From Hemibagrus wyckioides (lineage: Eukaryota; Chordata; Actinopteri; Siluriformes; Bagridae): 64,000 nucleotides of DNA. The notes beneath the pieces were generated by a model. The model ran no database searches and had not been told where the DNA came from. It worked only from the letters and a program-made list of their open reading frames with translations. A program made the position numbers and the translations under genes. The stretch spans positions 21,569,352-21,633,351 of the forward strand of contig NC_080720.1 in assembly GCF_019097595.1 (NCBI RefSeq). The letters run 5' to 3'. Positions 54,616 through 64,000 of the stretch are shown piece by piece (within the stretch, counting starts at the first letter, position 1; every line of letters starts with the position of its first letter).

Positions 54616-56972
54616 TTTTCATGGCACGACAAACTATATATGAATTTACAAAAACAGAGTAAAGCCAAGTTTTAAGTACTGATAAAATGATCAATTTTAG
54701 CCAGCATGACCCCCTAAAGTGTCTTTACTAAAAATACACAAGTATAATTTCTCCCAGGAATGCAGCAGAAAAGAAGCAGTGATGGTGGAGTTGAAAAACA
54801 GACATGAAGAAAGATGTTACAGATTTACAAATTACATAAGATTGCTACCAATTGCCTGAATATAAACATATGCACAGCTGAGGAGCTTAAAATAAAAACA
54901 AAGAGGTACATGGGTGGGATGTTTAGTTTTTTTTTTTTTTTCCAAGCAATGCCAGTTCCAGCAAGGGCAAGTCAGGCTTTACACACTGGTGTGTAACCAG
55001 CAGCTGTGATGGTGAGCTGGAGGGAAGTATAGGGCACAGGGCATTGCTAAAGTCTGTTTAAACCGTCCCTAGAATTGTAGATTAGCTCTACTGAAATCAA
55101 GTTGTTGCGGGGGTCTAAAAAAAGACCAGGTTGGCATCAGTGGACTGAGATTATTATCACCAGCCAATCAGAAACATGATCTGACCTTAACAGGAAATAC
55201 ATACTACATACAGATCAAGTCACAGACGAGCACTTTCCCAGTAGAATATTTCCTGCAAGCAAAGTGTCTCAATTTTAGTAAAATACAAATAAAAAGTGGT
55301 GACTAAACTCTTGTATTTGTACTTTGCCTCTTGTTCTGCTTACTACAACAGCTTTTTTTTTTTATTAACAGACTGATGCGTTCACCATTTCTAACTTAGC
55401 GACTGTTTAGACCTCTCTATTCCAGAATAAGAGTGTAGTGATGAATTTACATACTGTGCTGATGATTGTGACCATTTACATTCAGGCTACAATACAACTA
55501 CTGAACATAAAACTTTTTAAAGTGTAACCAGGTTTAAATCAGAGTTTGAGAAGAACAAGTTGCTGTTTTGCTTGTGTTGTGTTTTGCTGTAGTGTTTCCC
55601 AGAAAGTCAGGAAGGAGTTGACTATACTTCAAGTGTCTACATGGAGTACTTTCAGATGTTGCTTATTACAAGAACAACAACAATAAAAGCCAACAGAAAG
55701 AGTATGGTGAACTGCTTAAGCTCTGAAATGTTTCACCAGCATGACCTAGAAAGATTAATCTAGTGTACCGGTCAGAAGTAGCATAACAAAATGAACTTTA
55801 AATGGATCATATATTTTGTAAATAGTGTATTATACCTACACGGTGAATGAGAACTGCAGGTGTGATCTGCTGTTACTCAACTATGTAAACATGGCTGATC
55901 TGGTTTTGGTCCTCATGAGGAATGAGTGGGTGTGTCCACCCTCCTACAGGTTCTTCTGGTTTTCTATATATGCAGCACAACAGCACTGGTCTGTCTTCAT
56001 ACTCTGACACTAGAAAGAATGTAAGACATTAGATGTCTTCTTGCGGAGAAAATGTTCACAACCTAGTATGTCACGCTGTAGAAGAACAACAAGAAAAATG
56101 CACTGCTAGTTAAGTGACTGTGTGCTAAGTAATCATTCTATAGTTTATACGTTCCTGTATAGTTCAGATCCATGTTTCATTACATCATATTACAATCTAA
56201 TTTAAAGATTATTACCGGGTTTAGAGCCTTAATTCTAAATCTTTTATAGAACTCACTAAACTATTACTTCATCATTTATCATTCGCTATGTATGTTTTAA
56301 ATGATAATTGCTTTGTTTTGTTTGGTCATTTTTCTTTAATTCAAAGAAATTTCATTAATAGAAATTACTAAGAACCAGCTTAACAATTCTGATTACTATA
56401 TATTACACATTTTTCAAAAAAGCACATAGAAAAAAAAAAATTCTCTTTAAAAATGACAAAAAATAAACTCTTTATACAGAATTTATATACATATAAACAG
56501 CTCTCTGCTGAAGAGAGAGAGAAACAAATGGCAAACAGGCCTTGGTTTCTGCTACTGGACGTAAAAATAAAATATAAAATAAAAATGTTGTAACAATCTT
56601 AAGCTATACTTAAAAAGTAAAACAGTTTGGGCTTTAAGGCATGATTTACACATATATGGCATGGCTGGTAGCTGGGCTGTGTTTTCTCAAGCACCTTTCC
56701 AAAGTAGTGTTTATCTGTCAATACGTTGCTACAGATTCCTGCTCTTTCAAAAATATATATAGATAGATACACACAGCAGACTAGTAAAGCAACACAGTGC
56801 ATTTTAAATAATGAGTGTAAATAATTCAGTAAGTCAATACATGATTAGAAGAGCAACACCTGCTGGAGTGGGGTAACTTGGAGAAAAAATACTGAATGAA
56901 CTTCCATTTTGTTGCAAAATCTTGTTAAAAGCCCTTGTGAATCCAATTTTAAGTATAATTATATATGAAACT

Positions 56973-57011
<39 letters not shown>

Positions 57012-57545
57012 CCCTAAAGGAGAATTAACTTCAATAGCAATATAAAGGTTTATGCTTCGGGTTCCTTAAACAATCTGTAAAAATATCCATGGGAAAAGCT
57101 CCACACAACAGAAACCAGCTGAGTTTAGTCCTTCATATTAATATTTGCTTTGTGTCCATGAAGAGGATTTACGATTGTAATATCCTTCCATGGCAATGGA
57201 ATAGTCAAGGCTATTTGGCTCGAATACCACCTTCCTTGGCCCAAACGCTATTAGCATATTAACAAATCCCAAAGAAATTCCACAGCAGGCATTTGTCAGG
57301 GCAGGCCAGGTTCCAGAAGTGCTTAGCACCACACACACACACACACAATATGTGTTGCTCTCCAGAGTGTCCCAAAGGCCTGTTTTGGTTCCTGTTATGC
57401 ACTTGTGCTCTCTGAGCTGACTGAATGCTGTCGTGTACAATTCTTGCCTGGTAACAATCCTTGAAACACTGATGCTTGGAACGTGTCAAAAATAGTTTTT
57501 TTTTTTTTTTAAAAAAGGCACAAAGCATGAAGTAGTCATCTTAAT
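54616..57545. other. intergenic and 3' flank of frmd4b
   Basis: AT-rich with the poly(A) run at 57.0 kb. The frmd4b 3' UTR should occupy its right part. No other gene seen. Confidence 0.6.
56979..57009 (+). repeat. poly(A) run
   Basis: About 31 uninterrupted A. No retrotransposed gene body recognised to its left. Confidence 0.9.
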
Positions 57546-60500
57546 TTACACTATCGTTCCAGGCTTAGAGTCTTCGTGCCAGTAAAGTGTCTGATCCTCA
57601 GAGTCAAAACTGTCCACTGGGCTATTCAGGCATGAATCCATCTGGTTTACATCTATGTATGACCTGAAATATAAAATATGGCATTAGAAATGTGCATCAG
57701 AAAATTCAAAAATTTCTGAACATTTTAACCCCTAGTTTTTCACAGTAAATTCTAGGAAATACAGGGCCAAAGTTAATATGCAATAATATAACTCCTCTTC
57801 CTCAGGTTCTCAGAATAAATGAGGATAATGAAGAAATCTGAGATTAGATTTCAACACCATTAGAAGGTGTTGCATGCATGGCTAATACTAAGTCAACTTT
57901 TCAGTATGAAGAGGTTTGTTCAACATGGGGTTAAAATATTCATACATCTGATGACAGACGTGCACAATCACATGTACAACTCACAAAATCAAGACATGAC
58001 ATGTTGGTCCTCAGAACACGACACCACCCGTGTAGTATGACACCCGAACCCACAACACCGACCCACCACCACTGAACGCACAAACCTATCCAGCAGTGTG
58101 GTGCAAAAAAGCCGAGCTACCAGACAGGTTTAGTGCATAAGGAAATTGATTGTTAGGAGTGAGAACAGTTAATTTAGCACACAGGTTAGAGAAGCAGTGT
58201 GGGGTTTTTGTATGCAGCTCACCACATTGTTTAGTGCTGCAAGTTGCACTAGCACTGAGTGTAATAAAAGTCCTGGTCATAACCACTGGCAACAGCACCA
58301 GGCATGTCTAAAGTTCCTGGAGCTGGGCTCCTCCTAGCAAATGGAGATGGAGCTCTGGGGCCTGGGGGCGGAGCTAGAAGATGTGTCTGGCGGCTGGCAT
58401 GGAAGGGATGATGGTTAGTCAGATAAAGCAGAAAACTTGTGTGTTTTTTTTTCCCTTTACACACAACTAGGAATGTGTGAGCCAAGGAAATGATGTTAAG
58501 ACCTTTTCTGTCTGGAGAAACACAGACACTTAAAGCCATGCAACTTTACTTTCATGAAAGGACAAACCCAGAAAATCCACATAAACCGCAAAAACATGGA
58601 GCACAAACAACCAGAGACTTAAATAACTCGACTCACAAAACGACACACAGAAAAACAGAGTAACACACATGACTAAACACATTTTTTACTTACTATCAAG
58701 GGCTACATTTAGCAAGGAGGCTTTATTAACCATGTCAGTTTTGGAACCATCACAGCCTGAACGCTCCACCCGATAGCGGGAAGAAGGGGGTGGCGGGAGG
58801 GAGAAGTAAGAGGATGAGGAAGAACAGGCACTAGGTGAGAAGGAAGGAGGTGGGTAGTACCAGGAGGGTGCAGGGTGTGGACTGAAGGCATGTCTGAGAA
58901 AGAGGGTGGGAGAAAGGGAGAGAGAGGCGAGATGCAGAACACAGTACCGTAAGAATACAGTCCTAAGCTCTATTGAGTTCTAACCCCTAGTACACCACTA
59001 GCAAAATCATCAAAGATGTAGTAAGTGGCAATTGGCAAAATATATTTTGAGCGTTGTGCGGCCCAAGTGCACTGCTCAACGGTGAACTGATCCTCTGGAA
59101 TTACTACAAGGTGCATGACATGGTGGTTAAGACAATTAATGTAAAGACTACAAGGTCATTGAAGCCTAGAGGCTCTTACCGGCTCTGTGGAAGGTGACTC
59201 TGATGGACTGAACTGTAGCTATAGGCATGTTGCGGATGAAGACCCATGTTGTATTCCGATAAACCCACAGACAAGTGATCACGCCAGTTTCCCGTGCTAG
59301 ATGCTGAAGAAACTGGAAATCAAGAATAATGCAATTCAAGTCAGTGTATAAATCCATTTAAGTTATGTCTTGCTAAGGAGTGTATTTTTTTTAAAATCAA
59401 CTATTAGTGACTAATGATTAAAAGTGTATGCCTGCGAGTTTTATTTGGATGTCATGATTTCCACATGAGATGGTCATGTGTTGTTGTGCACTAGCTATTA
59501 TTCATTTACAGAGCTTAAACACATCCGTATGCATTACACATACATTTCAATAAAATCACAATATTTATTTCCATGCATTTAATAACAATGCAGTTTGTAT
59601 CTTATACTTCATATCTTACGATCTTGTGCGTTTCAAAAACCTACAGAATTCCAACTTGAGCAGGCTGGAGAAGCAGAAGAGAATAAGACTGTTTGAAGAC
59701 CTTATGTTCTGATAACAATGGATGCTCAGTGACCTGGGCCAACTTATTTATACAGTATGCTGCTGGAATTGTAAAACGTACTCGCCATCTATCTGAATTA
59801 ATAGCAATACTAGTAATACTTAATTAAAAGGACACAAATCTCCTTCACCTGCTTTCTGGATACTTCTGAAGGTGAGTGGGTGTCAAAAATAATTCTACAA
59901 TTATCCTTTTTTGTTTCATATATAATGAATATGAATCATTTTACACTCATTTTAGATCTGGTCATTTTCAAAAATATGTAAACATATGGACCTAAACAGA
60001 ACACAAGGGCTTCCATAACAATGAAAGCAGTAATGCCTAACCTGAGCCGTATAAGTGGCTGCGATCGTTATAGCCATAAGGATGTGGCGTCATTCTGTAC
60101 GGCAGGATTTGCTGGGGCTCCCTCTCATACTCGTACGGCATCTGCTTGTGCTGTGCATTCCGGTTATACCAGCCTCGTAAGTGCTCGGCCACCATGGCCC
60201 TCTGCATGTCCTTCATGACGTTTTCGTTCCTCGATGGCGGTCGACTCCTTGCCTGCCTAAGTGTAGCATATGGATTCTGGCTCATGGGGTCCATCTCAGC
60301 ATGAGCGTAGTCACTGTATGGTTCCTGTGGATGGTAGGACAGAGCCTGATAGGTGGGATTTACGCTATAATGGCCCGCAGTCTCGTCCTCGTATGCGTAG
60401 CTTCCGTTGGTGTACGGATCTGCGTAGCAGGGGTATCCAGTGACATAGTAGGCTGTTGTGGGGGGCCTGGTCGGTGCCTTGTGGGTGTAGCAGCGAGAAT

Positions 60501-63500
60501 CATTCTGTGCCAGGTTGGGCATGCTGCCTGTATTAGCATAGGTGTAATCCCTCTGGCGTCGGTGGCGGTTTCGAGCACGCGAATGGCCGCAGTATTCTGT
60601 GCTTGACTGGCTGGTGTGTGAGGAGACATCATCAAGTACCTCTGTGCTGTTACTGCGGCGGGCTCCAGCGGTGATTGTAAACACAGGCTCGGGGCCATCA
60701 CACTCTGAGGCAAAGAGTGACTGAGACTCCAGACTGCCACTCCGCTGACGGAAGTGCTGAGGCGTGTCCTCCTCGCACCTGTGTGCACATACACATACAT
60801 ATATACATCATTCTAAAGAAATGCTAGCGTGATTAACCGTGACTAAGAAATAACAGTTTATAGCGGTTAGCATGACCACACTAATGCATGCATTTTATTC
60901 ACTAGATATAACTAGAGGTTATTGACTTTTGCATATGTATTTGTGTACATGAGCTGCAGCAGTGTTGAGGCTAAAGTCAGTAAAATTAATCATGGTGGGC
61001 TTGAAATAGATGTACGGTAAATGGGACAGATGGAGGCATGCTGGAGAGCTGGACATGGACGCCTGGTACAGTGTACCAGTGTAGGTATTCAGTACCTGAG
61101 CTGGATGCTGCTGAAGGCGTTGCGGGTCAGCTGGGGTGTGGGGGGCATGCTGCGGGAGTTTCCTGCTTGCCTGGAGGGAGCGTAAAAGGGGCTACTGTGC
61201 GGTGATGAAGCATCTTGGTTGATGTAGGAGTAAGGTTCTTGGACTTCACCGTAGTTTATTCTACAACACAGAGCAGAAGATTTGACTTCTAAAAGGTTAT
61301 GATTATGCAAACCAATCACTCAAGCAGCAAGACAAAAAGGACAAACAACAACAAAAAACCCAGTCGATTGGCATGAGGGAAAAAAACTTTACACTTTACA
61401 AACATTTAACAGCTAAAAGAGATTTTCTCTACTTTCTAAGCACAGTTTCCAATCATTTAAAAGTAATTCTGCAAAAGCTTCCTCAGTAAGTCTACATTTT
61501 CTTTTCTGTCTCCTTAATGTTTCAGCAGTCCTTCAAAAACAAGCTTGTCTCGCACTATTTTTAACACATTGAGTGTGCTTCATTTGATAAGAGGTATAGA
61601 TAGAGGTAGGAACCCAAACAGGAATGTATGTCTGGTTTCTAACAAGCCTTAACACGACTTAACAGGCCTCAACCAGCCTAAGGCCCAAATGCAAAATAAA
61701 AGCTCCACTTAGACATAAACAGAAAGAAAAGGAGTGTTCCAGCTGGGGGGGGGTCTCACCTGTCAGAGTTGTTTGGCTGCTCAGAGGCCCTGCGATCGGC
61801 GATATATGGAACACTGAGATTGTCTTGAGGCCGTGGAGAATACTGGACTGAACGGGAACGCTGCCGTTGCACTACGAATGTCTCGTCTGAGGTGAAAGGG
61901 AATGGAAAAGGGTTTGAGTGAGATGCAGAGAGAGGTTTCCACTTTCATATAACAAAGCAGTAGAATTAAATGTGAACTGTTTTAACGGTTACCGTCATCC
62001 AGGTTTAAGCTGTCAGATAGTGAACTGAGATCTGCTGCATTCATGTCATCTAAGAAGAGACAAAGACTTCAGTTTGTTTTGTTTGACACAACGAATCAAT
62101 TATAACACAGTAATTAGCACTGACTTCAGCCACATAAAAGAACTATAAAGACATTTTTTTTGTAAAACTGAAATAAACAATTAGAGCAGCCATATCAATT
62201 AATCCTATATTATCAATACACAATAAACCACTATAAATAAGGTCACCCATGTAACTTGTTCTTTTTTCCTCCCTTTAAAAGAAAAAGAGAGAGAGAAAAA
62301 AAAGCATGTACCAATAATCAGAGAGGCCCTCTGCGTAGGTTTCTTGCCCGTCTTCACTCTATAGTCATTAATTTCATTCTCAATCTGTTGAAGTGTCTTC
62401 ATAGCATCTTCAAAGTTTCTCCTTCGTTTCTTCTTCACAGTTTTGCAGAGTTCGGTTTCATTGGCAAGCTTCTTTGCAGCTTCTACAATCTTCTGCTGTA
62501 GAGCAAACCGGCTTTCTAAGTTCCTTACGTGAGGGTCCTGCAAGGAGAGGAAATACAGCAGCACTTAATTAAAAAAAATAAATAATGGATAATCTTAGTT
62601 GAGGGCACTTTATTACTGACCCGAAAAGCAGATAAAAGACAAAAGTGACGTACTGCATTGTAAGGGAAAAGATCGTCCAGCTTGAAAGCAGTTCCTACAC
62701 GTCTTCTAACAGTAGGAGGTTTCTCTCCTGATGCTAAAGGATATTCTTCTGGCAATTTGCCTGTCAGTTCCTGGAGAAAGAGAGATATCTTTTAATGTAA
62801 TGTAGTCTAAAACATTAATCGTCTACAGTGATTTTAGGTTGAAAGAAAACACTAACTGCTTCTCTGAGGCAGATCTTCTTAAGCTCACTCAATTTCTTAT
62901 TCAGAAGTTCCTGAAGGCTATTCGCTTTCTGCTTCAGCTCGGCAATCTTCTCTTTCTTCAGCTCCTCGTTTACCTCTGAATCTGCAGAACCTGAACACAA
63001 AAACAAGCTCAGCGTTAAATACAAATATAGTATATACATATGAAAGTGATGTCAAACTGGGAGTGAGTCCAGTCCAGCTTCGGCTGTCTACATCTAATAA
63101 ACCAATACGAGGGGCTCAAAGGCTTTAATAAAATAGAACAGTGATTGTTTATTAGATTTATTACCTGCAGATGCCAAACTTCCATTGCTGGCCATGATGA
63201 GCTGGTCTTTGCTCTCTCCGCTCACCAGCTTGCTGACTCTGGAGGCTCCATTATCTGTAAGATCCATGGCAATGTCTCCCAGATTCTTAGATGTGCTTGT
63301 TTTAGACTGTATAAAAAAAAAAAGTATGAAAATGTCAGCGAAGAGGCTAGAAAGATCAGCGGCTCAACTCGAGACAATTGGCGGCAAGAAAATGCTCCAC
63401 CTCTGTACTGCTAAATACGTATAAGATTCAGGTTGCAATGAATCAATAATAATACAAGTAAATGACAAACATTGAAAACATGTGAGCCTTGTCTATCAAC

Positions 63501-63773
63501 ATTATACCAGAAATGTGTAAAACCTGAAGCAAACTTCTAATGTAAGTTAAGTGTACTGTAATAACATGCACTGCTCCATGAGCTCCAAATCAGAATAGAG
63601 AAAGTCTGATGTAGCTGAATGCTGAAAGACTCACTTTGCTCTGTTTGCAGTCCAGGTAGAACTGGTGCTGGCTGATGGCCATCGCCCAGATGGTTTTGAT
63701 CAGTGAGTGGCTGGCATACCACGTGTGGATCGTCTGTCCAGACTGGCCAAAAGTGGATTTGGATGATGCTCTC
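57546..63773 (-). CDS. frmd4b: FERM domain-containing protein 4B, 3' part (5' exons beyond the window)
   Basis: Minus-strand exons with fitting phases: 63635-63773, 63165-63306, 62857-62990, 62654-62770, 62312-62537, 61993-62049, 61760-61886, 61096-61260, 60042-60778, 59180-59312, 58690-58893 and 57546-57663, about 765 residues. FRMD4B (GRSP1) is a scaffold binding cytohesins such as GRP1 at cell junctions. Seen: the end of the FERM F3 lobe ([30 protein letters not shown]); a charged helical segment ([18 protein letters not shown]) and the [19 protein letters not shown] helix of the cytohesin-binding CUPID/DUF3338 region; a long, low-complexity serine/tyrosine/proline-rich tail; and a C-terminal GTIV that fits a class I PDZ ligand. 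FRMD4A is the alternative; adjacency to arl6ip5, as in human, favours FRMD4B. The 58.7 kb exon end and use of the 58.3 kb exon are uncertain. Confidence 0.9.
58249..58393 (-). CDS. frmd4b: alternative frmd4b exon (own stop codon, or 138-nt cassette)
   Basis: Acceptor CCAG at 58394-58397 opens an in-frame stretch ([17 protein letters not shown]... ending QDFYYTQC, stop at 58249). Its composition matches the frmd4b tail. It needs an incoming phase of two bases, the same as the last exon (57546-57663), so the two can be alternative 3' ends. A weak donor (CA|GTGCTA) after 58256 would make it a 138-nt in-frame cassette that joins the last exon without a shift. Only transcripts can decide. Confidence 0.55.
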
Positions 63774-64000
63774 CTGGAGATTAATGTATACACATATTTA
63801 AAAAGTGGCATCATGACAACTAATGGCCATAATCAAGCTCTAGAAAAGAGAAAAGCCTGCTAGGAAAAGTGTGTTTACACATCAACTCAAGCCCCCCATT
63901 ACAAATAAAATAGTTCAATATGGACAGCAGCCCTGACCTTGATGCTAGGAAGATATATAAATGAGCCCATAAAATGCTATAACTACACTTTCTCTTCTCA

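Noticed and set aside
60181..60800. Long open frames overlapping the large frmd4b exon in other frames
   Set aside because: Shadows of the real exon 60042-60778, whose frame and phases fit both neighbours.
63938..63944. Possible 7-nt frmd4b microexon (acceptor CCTAG, CATCAAG, donor GTCAGG)
   Set aside because: Both splice signals are present but such short matches occur by chance, and the missing upstream exon prevents a phase check.

Overview
This is a 64 kb window of vertebrate nuclear DNA, almost certainly from a teleost fish. It has long introns with GT-AG splice sites, and it is AT-rich and dense in microsatellites. It is littered with Tc1-like DNA transposon copies, tRNA/5S-derived SINE-like repeats and a LINE-type tail family ending in TTGAA repeats. 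The mix of repeats resembles what is common in otophysan fish, catfish perhaps, but that is an impression and not a test.

Layout. Positions 1-33,500 are a gene-poor stretch in which I could support no protein-coding exon; it holds dispersed repeats, transposon remnants and simple repeats. Positions 33,515-35,150 (minus) hold a complete two-exon V2-type vasotocin/vasopressin receptor gene. Positions 37,041-43,364 (minus) hold trnt1, the CCA-adding tRNA nucleotidyltransferase, with seven coding exons and a likely non-coding first exon carrying a short uORF; its introns contain a nearly complete Tc1 transposon (38.4-40.0 kb) and a deleted one (42.0-42.7 kb). Positions 43,872-48,346 (plus) hold arl6ip5 in three exons, head to head with trnt1 across a short shared promoter region with a TCTCGCGAGA element. 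Positions 48.4-57.5 kb are intergenic, with repeats and a striking minisatellite at 53.5 kb. From 57,546 to the right edge (minus) lie the 3' exons of frmd4b; its 5' exons, encoding most of the FERM domain, are outside the window.

The genes are not a pathway: receptor signalling, tRNA maturation, ER membrane/transport regulation and a cytohesin-binding scaffold. Their arrangement is the interest: arl6ip5 and frmd4b are also neighbours in human, but there LMOD3 lies between them and trnt1 is elsewhere on the same chromosome arm (from memory). I found no evidence for a new defence, CRISPR-like or other undescribed system. The best observations are a perfect 36-bp-arm palindrome at 20.95 kb, two Tc1 copies 29 kb apart sharing 101 bp of flank, a possible 5S/tRNA chimeric SINE, the frmd4b alternative 3' ends with tandem splice donors, and the 53.5 kb minisatellite with higher-order structure.
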